Positions 54,237 to 62,409 of a stretch of DNA of 64,000 bases are shown here, in pieces. The first letter of the stretch is position 1. Each line of letters opens with the position of its first letter. The DNA comes from Pectobacterium sp013449375 (lineage in GTDB: Bacteria > Pseudomonadota > Gammaproteobacteria > Enterobacterales > Enterobacteriaceae), in assembly GCF_048593165.1 (NCBI RefSeq), contig NZ_CP184271.1. One strand, given 5' to 3'. The notes below the pieces were generated by a model. It searched no databases and was not told the origin of the DNA. It worked only from the letters and a program-made list of their open reading frames with translations. Made by a program: the position numbers and the translations under genes.

Positions 54237-54767
54237 ATGATGACAAATGCTGTTTCCATCTCGCTGGAAACCTTGCTCGCGGCGAAGGAACGCCGCGCAG
54301 CTCGCCAGCAAGAATGGCTTGCCCGGCACGGTGCGACGCTGGTATCGCTGACGCTGGTTACACCGGGGCCGGTAAAAGATAGCGAAGGTTATCGGCAGGT
54401 GATGGCCGAAGCGATCAAGGCATTCACACTTCTATGTCAGACCAGAGGTTGGATGGTGCTGGAGCAGCAGACATTCTGGCTGGCAACCGGAGCGGAAGGT
54501 CTGTGGGCGATAACCAAAGATGCGCTGTCGGTGAAAGCGGCGACTATTGCGCTGGAAGATAGTCATGAACTGGGGCGGCTGTGGGATTTCGATATCTTCA
54601 GTCCGGAAGAGGGGGCGATTGGTCGATCAATGCTGGCGCACAGCGGGCGAACCTGCTTATTATGCGATCAAATGGCACATGCTTGTAGCCGTTCGCGCCG
54701 TCATTCGCTGTCTGAGCTACTCGAGCACGTTGAGGAAAAGGTCAATGCCTACTTTACGCCAGCCTGA
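54237..54767 (+). CDS. citX: Apo-citrate lyase phosphoribosyl-dephospho-CoA transferase
   Basis: CitX transfers the triphosphoribosyl-dephospho-CoA precursor to Ser14 of CitD. The protein of about 176 residues has the family motifs VTPGPVKDSEGYR, DSHELGRLWDFDIFSPE and a cysteine-containing RTCLLCDQMAHACSRSR. GAGGG at 54227-54231 can serve either of two adjacent in-frame ATGs (54237 and 54240), and a third ATG at 54225 overlaps it, so the exact start is uncertain by up to five codons. The 3' end overlaps citG by 23 bp. Confidence 0.93.
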   Translation: MMTNAVSISLETLLAAKERRAARQQEWLARHGATLVSLTLVTPGPVKDSEGYRQVMAEAIKAFTLLCQTRGWMVLEQQTFWLATGAEGLWAITKDALSVKAATIALEDSHELGRLWDFDIFSPEEGAIGRSMLAHSGRTCLLCDQMAHACSRSRRHSLSELLEHVEEKVNAYFTPA

Positions 54768-55650
54768 CGGTATCCTGTCGGTCGCGGTGTCCCGTTCCTC
54801 CGCCTATGATTATCGGGAATGCGATCCGTTACCGGATATTGATCGGCGGGTCGCGCATGCGTTGGCAATGGAAGTGATGCTGACGCCAAAGCCTGGTCTG
54901 GTGGATCGCGCGAATAACGGCGCTCATCGTGATATGGATGTCGCGCTGTTTCAGACCAGTATTCAGGCGATTTCGCCCTGGTTTCGCCGTTTTACTGAGG
55001 CGGGTTATCAGCACGCTAACACACCGCTAGCGCAATTATTGTCTCAGGTTCGGCCTATCGGCATCGCCTGCGAACAGGCGATGTTGTCCGCGACGAAAGG
55101 GGTGAATACCCATAAAGGTGGGATTTTCGCGTTTGGCCTGCTGTGCACCGCCGCTGGCTGGCTGGCAGGACGGGGAGAGCCTGTGACGCAGCGCAGCCTG
55201 TGCGACAGCGTTGCCGCAATGAGCCTCGATTTGGTGCGTAATGAGCTGGAGACCTGCGTCGGCGCGGCAACGGCGGGTGAGCATCTCTATCAACGTCATG
55301 GCCTGACGGGGGCGCGGGGAGAAGCCGCCAGCGGTTTCAATACCGTATGTCAGTATGCTTTACCTGCTTTACAGCAGGCTATTGCCGCTGGAGCGGATGA
55401 CGAAACTGCACTGTTACACACGCTGCTGGTATTGATGGCCCATAATCCCGATACCAATGTCGTTTCTCGCGGTGGGATGGACGGGCTGGTGTTTGTGCAA
55501 AATTATGCGCAGAAGTTACTCGTTGGCCCGCTGGATCGGCAGGCGCTCATAAAGATGGACGACGCGCTGATTGCCAGAAACCTTAGCCCGGGCGGCAGTG
55601 CCGATTTGCTGGCGTTAACCTGGCTGCTGTATCACTATCCCGCCGAATAG
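54745..55650 (+). CDS. citG: 2-(5''-triphosphoribosyl)-3'-dephospho-CoA synthase
   Basis: CitG makes the precursor of the citrate lyase prosthetic group from ATP and dephospho-CoA. The 301-residue, all-helical protein has the conserved EVMLTPKPGLVDRANNGAHR motif near the N-terminus, TKGVNTHKGGIFAFGLLCTA, and HNPDTNVVSRGGMDGLVFVQ. The ATG at 54745 is preceded by GAGGAAAAGG and overlaps the end of citX. A longer upstream frame lies within citX and is not conserved. It is the last gene of the citrate operon. Confidence 0.96.
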   Translation: MPTLRQPDGILSVAVSRSSAYDYRECDPLPDIDRRVAHALAMEVMLTPKPGLVDRANNGAHRDMDVALFQTSIQAISPWFRRFTEAGYQHANTPLAQLLSQVRPIGIACEQAMLSATKGVNTHKGGIFAFGLLCTAAGWLAGRGEPVTQRSLCDSVAAMSLDLVRNELETCVGAATAGEHLYQRHGLTGARGEAASGFNTVCQYALPALQQAIAAGADDETALLHTLLVLMAHNPDTNVVSRGGMDGLVFVQNYAQKLLVGPLDRQALIKMDDALIARNLSPGGSADLLALTWLLYHYPAE

Positions 55651-55973
55651 CGCTGCGGTGCCAATACACTGGGGCAGAAGGGGCGCATAATGGCAATGTT
55701 GTACTCATCAACGATGTACAAGAAAACGCCATTATCTGATCGCTTCTGCTCACTTTTTTTCTATTATCCCACTAAAGTAGTTGGGCAAACTGCCGATATC
55801 GTTTGCACCAATTTATATCGTACAATTTCAGACGCTCCGCATAATCGTTTCAATATGCAGCCAGTACGGTGGCATCGTCGTGGCACACATGGGACTTGAA
55901 AGATAACGGAGAGGCGTGCATCAATATAACCCATTGGCACATAATCCATGTAAAAATGGTGGGGATGAAATCG
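55651..55973. other. citG-ycgR intergenic region
   Basis: This spacer holds the sigma-28 promoter of ycgR at 55773-55799 and an untranslated leader of about 165 nt. No clear terminator for the citrate operon is visible after the citG stop. No gene is supported. Confidence 0.5.
55773..55799 (+). promoter_or_regulatory. Sigma-28 (FliA) promoter of ycgR
   Basis: TAAAGTAG, an 11-nt spacer (TTGGGCAAACT) and GCCGATAT match the FliA consensus TAAAGTTT-N11-GCCGATAA at 13 of 16 bases with exact spacing. E. coli ycgR is also a FliA-dependent flagellar gene. Confidence 0.9.
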
Positions 55974-56720
55974 GTGAATGAAAATTTGAAAGAGCAGTTT
56001 GTTAAGCGCAACAAACTGGCTATCTGTGCAACACTACGTGAATTAAAGAAGAATGACACGTCTTTGATGGTGCATCATCCTCACGGGCAATTTATCAGTA
56101 AGGTTCTGGATGTCGTCCCTGACAATAATCTGTTTATTTTTGATTTAGGCGGCATTGCGCGTGAAAATAATCGTGCGCTGTATGCGGGATCACTCTCCTT
56201 TGTTGCAGAGCCTGCGGGCGCGAAAGTCGAATTTGATGCTGAAATTATCAAGACAGTTGAGTTCGATGGCTTGCCGGCTTTCAGCGCGCAGATTCCAGAA
56301 CAGCTTTATCTTATCCAACGTAGAACCTATTTCCGCATTAACACTCCATTGTGGCCGCCGCTGACGTGTCGTGGTGAACTGCCGGATGAGAGTGTTTTCC
56401 TGTTTACGATTAAAGATCTCTCTCTGGGTGGGTTGAGTTTGTATACCGACCGTGACACGACGGGCTTGTTGACCGAAGGTGACATTATCAAGAGCGTGGA
56501 AATGGATCTTGCTGACCACGGTTTCTTTTGTGTCGATTTGCAGTTCGTTGGCCAGGCAGTCGTGAAGGTTGTCGATAATAAAGGCGAAGTGAAACTCACG
56601 CAGCGTCTGAGCTTCAAATTCCCGTCACTGAGTGCGGCACAAGAGCGGGATCTTCAGCAGGTGATTTTTGAGCTGGAAAGATTACAAAACGAAAAGAAAA
56701 AACGGTTCCAGGAATTGTAA
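55974..56720 (+). CDS. ycgR: YcgR, PilZ-domain c-di-GMP flagellar brake
   Basis: YcgR binds cyclic di-GMP and then slows or biases the flagellar motor. It has an N-terminal YcgR domain (about 1-105) and a C-terminal PilZ domain with the c-di-GMP motifs R117-xxx-R121 (QRRTYFRINTP) and D-x-S-x-x-G (DLSLGGLSL). The GTG at 55974 gives VNENLKEQFVKRNKLAICAT and 248 aa, aligning with E. coli YcgR (244). GGTGGGG lies 9 nt upstream. The ATG at 55965 would be 3 codons longer but has no spaced ribosome-binding site. A strong sigma-28 promoter precedes it. It sits between the citrate locus and plaP, unlike in E. coli. Confidence 0.93.
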   Translation: MNENLKEQFVKRNKLAICATLRELKKNDTSLMVHHPHGQFISKVLDVVPDNNLFIFDLGGIARENNRALYAGSLSFVAEPAGAKVEFDAEIIKTVEFDGLPAFSAQIPEQLYLIQRRTYFRINTPLWPPLTCRGELPDESVFLFTIKDLSLGGLSLYTDRDTTGLLTEGDIIKSVEMDLADHGFFCVDLQFVGQAVVKVVDNKGEVKLTQRLSFKFPSLSAAQERDLQQVIFELERLQNEKKKRFQEL

Positions 56721-57152
56721 TTTTTAAGCGCGACCTTTTAGTTTGGGCCACACATAATAGCAACGTTTTTCATTACGAATATTAACGTATTTACTCTGAA
56801 AGGATTCAGGCTGCGGAGCAAAATATCACTGTTTTGCATGCGAAAAATCACTATGCACGCCGCTTGATGTACGATGGGGATAAATAAATTGTTTCCAACG
56901 TTCTCAGAACCTTGTCAGATGAGATCGTCTGGTGCAGAATACGCGCCTTGCAAAATAACCGACGTCTAATAGCGTCGGTTATTTTTTTACATTTATGCTC
57001 GTCAACCTCCAGGTTACAGGGATATTGGTGTGGTTTCTTACCTTCTCTGTCGCTCAGGTTTGCTGGGTATAGGGTCTTCAACCAAAGAGGCCGGACAACG
57101 ATCCGGATAGATAATTTTGTGTGTGCCTGTGAGCACAGTGAGGAAAGGAAAG
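56721..57152. other. ycgR-plaP intergenic region with isolated terminator
   Basis: This spacer of about 430 bp contains a strong terminator at 56952-56988, some 230 bp beyond ycgR. The second part (57000-57150) would be the promoter and leader of the yoeI-like ORF and plaP. The sequence before the terminator could be a long ycgR 3' UTR or a separate small RNA. Confidence 0.45.
56952..56988 (+). terminator. Strong intrinsic terminator of ycgR or a small RNA
   Basis: A 13-bp perfect stem (AAAATAACCGACG / CGTCGGTTATTTT) with an 8-nt loop is followed by a T tract. It lies 232 bp downstream of the ycgR stop. Confidence 0.92.
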
Positions 57153-57359
57153 ATGGGGCAATCAGTAAGTTTCGCACCGGTGCCCGCCGGTTTGGGCTGC
57201 AAAGGTATTGGTTATGGCGCGACGCCGTCGCAAGTTATTTCTGGTGCTGTTACAGCTACCTCTTCTCATCGTGATTCAGGCGAGCCCTGTATCCATTCAT
57301 TTGTTTCCGGTGCGTATGCGCCTGCCGTAATGAACGGAGGTGTACGCCATGTCGCTTGA
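57153..57359 (+). CDS. Small ORF overlapping plaP, position of E. coli yoeI
   Basis: This 68-residue frame starts MGQSVSFAPVPAGLGCKG directly after a purine-rich GAGGAAAGGAAAG and ends NGGVRHVA. Its stop overlaps the plaP start by 11 bp. E. coli has a 20-residue protein, YoeI, at the same place before plaP. As I recall its sequence, it also begins MGQ and ends HVA, so this looks like a much extended version sharing both ends. No signal peptide or membrane helix is evident; the middle is Gly/Ser/Ala/Pro-rich. It may act in cis by translational coupling to plaP. A second frame inside it, at 57215, encodes an RRRR-plus-hydrophobic peptide. Function is unknown. Confidence 0.55.
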   Translation: MGQSVSFAPVPAGLGCKGIGYGATPSQVISGAVTATSSHRDSGEPCIHSFVSGAYAPAVMNGGVRHVA

Positions 57360-58719
57360 TACCTCTCTGCCTAACGCTGGCGCCAAACGAGCTCAGTTAA
57401 AAAGAACGCTTACGCTGTGGCCCGTTGTTATGATGGGGCTGGCGTACATGCAGCCGATGACCATTTTTGATACCTTCGGTATCGTGTCTGGCCTGACCGA
57501 TGGCCATGTGGCAACGGCCTATGCGTTTGCGCTGGTCGCCATTCTGTTCACGGCGCTGAGCTATGGCAAACTGGTAAAACGTTTCCCATCTGCGGGCTCT
57601 GCTTATACTTACGCGCAAAAAGCGATCAGCCCGCACGTCGGGTTTATGGTCGGCTGGTCATCACTGCTGGACTATCTGTTCATGCCGATGATCAACATCC
57701 TGCTGGCGAAAATCTATCTGGAAGCGATCTTCCCCGGCGTTCCGTCATGGATTTTTGTGGCGGCGCTGGTCGGCTTGATGACGCTGTTTAACCTGCGTGG
57801 CATCAGTCTTGTTGCTAACCTGAACTCCATTATCGTGGTGGTGCAGGTTGCGATCATGGCGGTATTCCTCGGTCTGGTGATTCACGGTGTTTATCTGGGC
57901 GAAGGGGCAGGTACGCTGACCAGTACGCGTCCGTTCTGGTCTGAGAACGCCCATGTGGTGCCGATGATTACCGGCGCCACGATTCTCTGTTTCTCATTCT
58001 TGGGTTTTGACGGCATCAGCTCGCTGTCGGAAGAAACGCAGGACGCCGGTCGGGTGATTCCAAAAGCCATCTTCCTGACGGCGCTGATCGGCGGCGTGAT
58101 CTTTGTTGCCGTGGCGTATTTCCTGCAACTGTATTTCCCAGATATCTCCCGCTTTAAAGAGCCGGATGCCTCTCAGCCTGAAATCATGCTGTATGTTGCA
58201 GGTAAATTCTTCCAGTCTATTATTCTGGTGTTCTCCTGCGTTACCGTGCTGGCATCCGGTATGGCCGCCCACGCAGGTGTCTCCCGTCTGATGTATGTGA
58301 TGGGGCGCGATGGTGTGTTCCCTGAGCGCTTCTTCGGTTATATCCACCCGAAATGGCGCACGCCGGCGCTGAACGTCCTGCTGGTTGGCGTAATCGCATT
58401 GTCTGCCGTGTCGTTCGATCTGGTGACGGCGACCGCGTTGATTAACTTCGGTGCGTTGGTGGCGTTTACGTTTGTGAACCTGTCGGTTATTTCACAGTTC
58501 TATATTCGTGAACGCCGTAACCGTACTGTGAAAGACACCATTAACTTCCTCGTGCTGCCCGTACTGGGCGCGTTGACGGTCGGGGCGCTGTGGGTGAATC
58601 TGGAAGCCAGCTCAATGACGCTGGGGCTGGTATGGGCGACGATCGGGCTGCTCTATCTGGCGTTTGTGACGCGCAGTTTCCGCCAGCCAGTACCGCAATG
58701 CAGTGAAGAGCCGGTGTAA
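57349..58719 (+). CDS. plaP: Putrescine importer PlaP (YeeF), APC superfamily
   Basis: PlaP is an inner-membrane, proton-driven putrescine importer of the amino acid-polyamine-organocation superfamily. In E. coli it is linked to surface motility. The 456-residue protein has about 12 hydrophobic helices and conserved stretches matching E. coli PlaP, such as MGLAYMQPMTIFDTFGIVSG, FDGISSLSEETQDAGRVIPK and YFPDISRFKEPDASQPEIML. The ATG at 57349 is preferred because GGAGG lies 9 nt before it. It overlaps the end of the yoeI-like ORF. It is convergent with sbcB, as in E. coli. Confidence 0.95.
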   Translation: MSLDTSLPNAGAKRAQLKRTLTLWPVVMMGLAYMQPMTIFDTFGIVSGLTDGHVATAYAFALVAILFTALSYGKLVKRFPSAGSAYTYAQKAISPHVGFMVGWSSLLDYLFMPMINILLAKIYLEAIFPGVPSWIFVAALVGLMTLFNLRGISLVANLNSIIVVVQVAIMAVFLGLVIHGVYLGEGAGTLTSTRPFWSENAHVVPMITGATILCFSFLGFDGISSLSEETQDAGRVIPKAIFLTALIGGVIFVAVAYFLQLYFPDISRFKEPDASQPEIMLYVAGKFFQSIILVFSCVTVLASGMAAHAGVSRLMYVMGRDGVFPERFFGYIHPKWRTPALNVLLVGVIALSAVSFDLVTATALINFGALVAFTFVNLSVISQFYIRERRNRTVKDTINFLVLPVLGALTVGALWVNLEASSMTLGLVWATIGLLYLAFVTRSFRQPVPQCSEEPV

Positions 58720-58742
58720 GCCACCGACAACTTCCATGAAAG

Positions 58743-58773
58743 AAAAAGTGGAGCCGATGTGCTCCACTTTTTT
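58743..58773. terminator. Bidirectional terminator between plaP and sbcB
   Basis: A 12-bp stem (AAAAAGTGGAGC / GCTCCACTTTTT) with a 6-nt loop has A and T tracts on its two sides. It serves both convergent genes. Confidence 0.93.
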
Positions 58774-58778
58774 ATGAC

Positions 58779-60206
58779 TTATCCCACCAGTTCCTGCGCA
58801 TAGGCGTACAGCGCTTTTAGCTGTGCCATCTTCTCTTTATCGTCTTCATGCAACTGATACAGATTGCTGAGTTCTGACAGATAGTCCTGCAAGCGTTCTG
58901 GCGTAAATACTGCACGTCGATGTTGCAACCACCGTTGCTGCTCACTGTCGTCCAGCGTGCTGGGGAAATTGCGGGCGCGATAGCGGAAAAACAGCGGTTC
59001 CAGACGATTATCGGCAAACGTGAGATCCAACGCGGGAAGATTCTGCGGGGCGGTCTCCTGAATAATTTTCATCGCCATGCGATCGGCATCGCCAAAGAAG
59101 CCATCATAAAGCCGCAAATCGACATCATCAGATGCGGCGAACGCGGGGGCTTCAGCAAACAGCTCTACCACTTTTTCCCTGACGCTCGCGTTGCTACGCA
59201 GCAGTGCGAGATTGTCCAGACAGCGTTGACGATCGATGCCTAATCTTTCCGCATCTTCCGGCCGTAAGGTATTGGCTGGTGCTAAGACCGGACATTTATT
59301 GATGTGCACCAGCTTGAGTGGAACCGCACTCTGATCCGCCTCCAGCGCATCCCGGCGGGTGTATAGCCGTTCGCGCAAGGCTGCGCTGTCCAGCTCTAGC
59401 AGCGGTGTCATATCGCCAGCCAGATCGCACATGATGACCGCGTTACGGTTGTCCGGGTGCCAGGCGAGCGGCACCACCCAACTGGTGTTGCTCCTCGCCG
59501 CGCCAAACATGCCAGACACGTGAACGAGCGGCTTCATTTGCGGGATATCGATCAGTGCAGAAATTTTATTTTTGTTGCGCAATGTGAACAAATACTCAAA
59601 CAGCTTGGGCTGCGCCTGCTTAAACAGTTTTGCCATCGCAATGGTGGCATAAACGTCGGACATCGCATCATGCGCCTGTTCATGCGAGATGCCGTTGGCT
59701 TTCGTCAGGTGCTCAAGGCGGAAGCTGGGCAGGCCGTCATCATTTTCGGGCCAGACGATGCCTTCTGGGCGCAGGGCATAGCAGGCGCGTAACGCATCCA
59801 GCAGATCCCAGCGAGAGTTGCCGTTTTGCCAGCTGTAAGCGTAAGGATCGTAGAAGTTACGGTAGAAAATGTTCCGGCTGACTTCATCATCAAAGCGAAT
59901 GTTGTTGTAGCCCATAATACAGGTGCCGGGCACGCTGAACGCGTCGTGGATCTGACGAGCGAATTCTGCCTCATTGACACCTTTTGTCAGCGCGACCTGG
60001 GGAGTAATACCGGTGATCATCACCGCTTCTGGCTCCGGCAGGTAATCATCGGCCGGACGACAATAAATGACCAGCGGCTCACCGATGATATTGAAATCCA
60101 TATCGGTACGGACACCCGCAAATTGCGCGGGGCGATCGCGCGCCGGATGTTTACCGAATGTCTCGTAGTCGTGTATGAAAAAAGTGGGTTGTGTTTTCTC
60201 GGCCAT
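58779..60206 (-). CDS. sbcB: Exodeoxyribonuclease I
   Basis: SbcB (ExoI) degrades single-stranded DNA 3' to 5' in recombination and mismatch repair and binds SSB. The 475-residue protein equals the E. coli length. The DEDDh exonuclease core opens with FFIHDYETFGKHPARDRPAQ (catalytic Asp and Glu). It has the third acidic site in MGYNNIRFDDEVSRN and the His/Asp in HEQAHDAMSDVYATIAMAKL. The C-terminal half is the ExoI SH3-like and helical SSB-binding region. It is transcribed leftward, convergent with plaP. Confidence 0.98.
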   Translation of the reverse strand: MAEKTQPTFFIHDYETFGKHPARDRPAQFAGVRTDMDFNIIGEPLVIYCRPADDYLPEPEAVMITGITPQVALTKGVNEAEFARQIHDAFSVPGTCIMGYNNIRFDDEVSRNIFYRNFYDPYAYSWQNGNSRWDLLDALRACYALRPEGIVWPENDDGLPSFRLEHLTKANGISHEQAHDAMSDVYATIAMAKLFKQAQPKLFEYLFTLRNKNKISALIDIPQMKPLVHVSGMFGAARSNTSWVVPLAWHPDNRNAVIMCDLAGDMTPLLELDSAALRERLYTRRDALEADQSAVPLKLVHINKCPVLAPANTLRPEDAERLGIDRQRCLDNLALLRSNASVREKVVELFAEAPAFAASDDVDLRLYDGFFGDADRMAMKIIQETAPQNLPALDLTFADNRLEPLFFRYRARNFPSTLDDSEQQRWLQHRRAVFTPERLQDYLSELSNLYQLHEDDKEKMAQLKALYAYAQELVG

Positions 60207-60406
60207 ATATGCAGTTAGCTTTAGCTACGTGTATGCGCTGAGCCTGACGTCAGGCAAACAGACTGGAAAGTGGCAAGGATACCATTTAATCGACTTTCCT
60301 GTGGCGCTTTCCTGATGTGCATCACTTCTCTGACTTACATCAAAAGAAGGATAGACATAATCGCTAGGCATGAGTGTGTCCATTCGGTTACAATTTTCGT
60401 TTTAAT

Positions 60407-60425
60407 GCGAATGATAATTAAATTC
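60407..60425. promoter_or_regulatory. Putative Fur box upstream of the siderophore transporter operon
   Basis: GCGAATGATAATTAAATTC matches the 19-bp Fur consensus (GATAATGATAATCATTATC) at about 13 positions, including the core AATGATAAT. It lies 53-71 bp before the lipoprotein gene and overlaps an A/T-rich probable -10 region. Fur repression of an iron-uptake operon is expected. Confidence 0.7.
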
Positions 60426-60477
60426 GCTACTTTGCGATGTTATTCGCACTGCTGAATGCCGAAATAAGGAGAAAGGA

Positions 60478-61428
60478 ATGCGGTTTCCCTCAATGATTAA
60501 AATGACGCTGTTGGCTTCCGCGTTAGTGGTGGCTGGCTGCGATCAAGCTGATTCACCATCTGCGGCAAGCCAAACAGTGGCGATTGAACATACAAAAGGT
60601 GTCACGCAGGTGCCCGTGAATCCGAAAAAAGTCATTGTGTTTGATACCGCCATTCTGGATACGATGACCGCGCTGAACATTGATGTCGCCGGCGTGCCAC
60701 AAGGCGACGCAAAAATATTTCCAGATGTTCTCGCGCAATACCGGGACAGTAAGTACCTAAATGCTGGCACGCTGTTTGAACCTAACTATGAAGCTATCAG
60801 CAGTGCTGCGCCGGATTTGATTATTGGTGGCGGTCGCGCTCGTGATGCCTATGACAAATTAAATGCTATCGCACCAACGATTGCGCTAGATATCGATGAT
60901 CGTCAATTTATGACCAGTTTTACGCAGCGAGTGGAACAACTGGGTGAGATTTTTAGCAAGCAGGATGAAGCTAAAGCCAAACTGGATGACTTTAAAAACC
61001 GTATCGCTCAAACGCGTGAAAAAGCCGATAAAGCAGGGTCGGCATTATTGGTGATGGTGACGGGGGGGAAAATGTCGGCATATGGCCCGAAATCCCGTTT
61101 CGGCTTCGTTTTCGATGAGTTGGGATTTAAACCCGCGACAGAATTTCCTGAGTCCGGTCGCCACGGGAATGTGGTGACATCTGAACTGTTGTTGAGTGTC
61201 AATCCGGACTGGTTATTCGTCTTCGATCGTGACAGCGCGATCGGCAATCAGAAGGAAGGGCAATCAGCTAAGCAGGTTTTGGATAACCCATTAGTGAATA
61301 AAACCAATGCTTGGCAGAATAATCGCGTGATTTACCTAGACTCTTCTTCGATTTATATCGCGGGTGGGCTGCAAAGCTATCTGCGCCTGATCGACGATGT
61401 TAATAAAGCACTTGATGCGAAACCTTAA
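60478..61428 (+). CDS. Siderophore ABC transporter substrate-binding lipoprotein
   Basis: This is a periplasmic class III binding protein for a ferric siderophore, anchored as a lipoprotein through Cys21 (lipobox LVVAGC). The 316-residue mature fold shows VIVFDTAILDTMTALNID, the long linking helix region around 140-185, and the C-terminal lobe. His229 (GRHGN) and Tyr293 (SIYIAGG) are placed like His227 and Tyr288 of Campylobacter CeuE, which complete iron coordination by tetradentate catecholates. Relatives by resemblance are CeuE, VctP and YclQ. AAGGAGAAAGGA precedes the ATG. It heads a four-gene operon (two permeases and an ATPase). Confidence 0.88.
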   Translation: MRFPSMIKMTLLASALVVAGCDQADSPSAASQTVAIEHTKGVTQVPVNPKKVIVFDTAILDTMTALNIDVAGVPQGDAKIFPDVLAQYRDSKYLNAGTLFEPNYEAISSAAPDLIIGGGRARDAYDKLNAIAPTIALDIDDRQFMTSFTQRVEQLGEIFSKQDEAKAKLDDFKNRIAQTREKADKAGSALLVMVTGGKMSAYGPKSRFGFVFDELGFKPATEFPESGRHGNVVTSELLLSVNPDWLFVFDRDSAIGNQKEGQSAKQVLDNPLVNKTNAWQNNRVIYLDSSSIYIAGGLQSYLRLIDDVNKALDAKP

Positions 61429-61437
61429 GACTGCATC

Positions 61438-62409
61438 GTGACTTCAGTAATGAAAGCGTTTTATTTTTCGGCAGGTATCATCCTCATGTTGGGGATGATT
61501 ACCTGCAGTCTATTTATTGGTGCGGGACAAGTTACGCTGGATGCCGTATGGACCGACCCGATGATGCGTGACATTTTCTTTATCAGTCGTGTCCCACGTA
61601 CCTTGGCGCTGTTATTGGCCGGAAGCGCCATGAGCGTTGCTGGGTTAATCATGCAACTGCTGACACAGAACCGCTTTGTTGAACCTTCACTGGCTGGTAC
61701 AACGCAGTCTGCGGGGTTTGGCTTGATGGTGGTGATGGTGGTTGCGCCATCCGCGTCCTTGATGGTGAAGATGGTCGTCGCCAGCGTGTTTGCCATGATT
61801 GGTACGCTACTGTTTATGATGCTATTGCGCCGTATTGTTCTCAAATCAGCGTTGGTTGTACCGCTGGTTGGGATCATGTTTGGCGCTGTCATCGGCGCGG
61901 TAACGACATTCGGTGCCATGCATTATGACTTGCTACAGTCGCTCGGTAGCTGGGAAGCTGGGGATTTTTCCGGGATTTTACAAGGCCGATATGAGTTGCT
62001 CTGGCTGGTAGGAATCCTGACGTTATTAGCGTGTTGGACGGCAGACCGTTTTACTGTTGCTGGAATGGGGCGGGAGTTCTCCGTCAATGTTGGCCTGAAT
62101 TACCGGCAGGTTATGTTGCTGGGGCTCTCTATCATTGCGGTGATCAGCGGTGTCGTCGTCGTTGTCGTCGGCGCATTGCCGTTTTTGGGACTGATTGTGC
62201 CGAACCTGATTAGCATGATCATCGGCGATAATGTGCGGAAAACTATCCCCTGGGTGTGTTTGCTTGGCGGTGGGCTTGTGCTGCTATGCGATATCATTGG
62301 TCGTGTGGTGCGTTACCCGTTCGAGATTCCAGTGAGCGTTATTCTGGGCGTGATCGGTGCTGTCGTGTTCCTCACCCTGTTGTTGAGTCAGAAACGCCAT
62401 GTCAGTTAA
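61438..62409 (+). CDS. Siderophore ABC transporter permease (first subunit)
   Basis: This is an inner-membrane permease of the FecCD/BtuC family with 323 residues and about 9-10 hydrophobic helices. The family's conserved regions are seen: GSAMSVAGLIMQLLTQNRFVEPSL, where the ATPase-coupling helix lies near the C-terminal GALPFLGLIVPNLISMIIGD. The GTG at 61438 is 9 bp after the lipoprotein stop; an ATG four codons later (61450) is an alternative start. It overlaps the next permease gene by 11 bp. Confidence 0.88.
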   Translation: MTSVMKAFYFSAGIILMLGMITCSLFIGAGQVTLDAVWTDPMMRDIFFISRVPRTLALLLAGSAMSVAGLIMQLLTQNRFVEPSLAGTTQSAGFGLMVVMVVAPSASLMVKMVVASVFAMIGTLLFMMLLRRIVLKSALVVPLVGIMFGAVIGAVTTFGAMHYDLLQSLGSWEAGDFSGILQGRYELLWLVGILTLLACWTADRFTVAGMGREFSVNVGLNYRQVMLLGLSIIAVISGVVVVVVGALPFLGLIVPNLISMIIGDNVRKTIPWVCLLGGGLVLLCDIIGRVVRYPFEIPVSVILGVIGAVVFLTLLLSQKRHVS

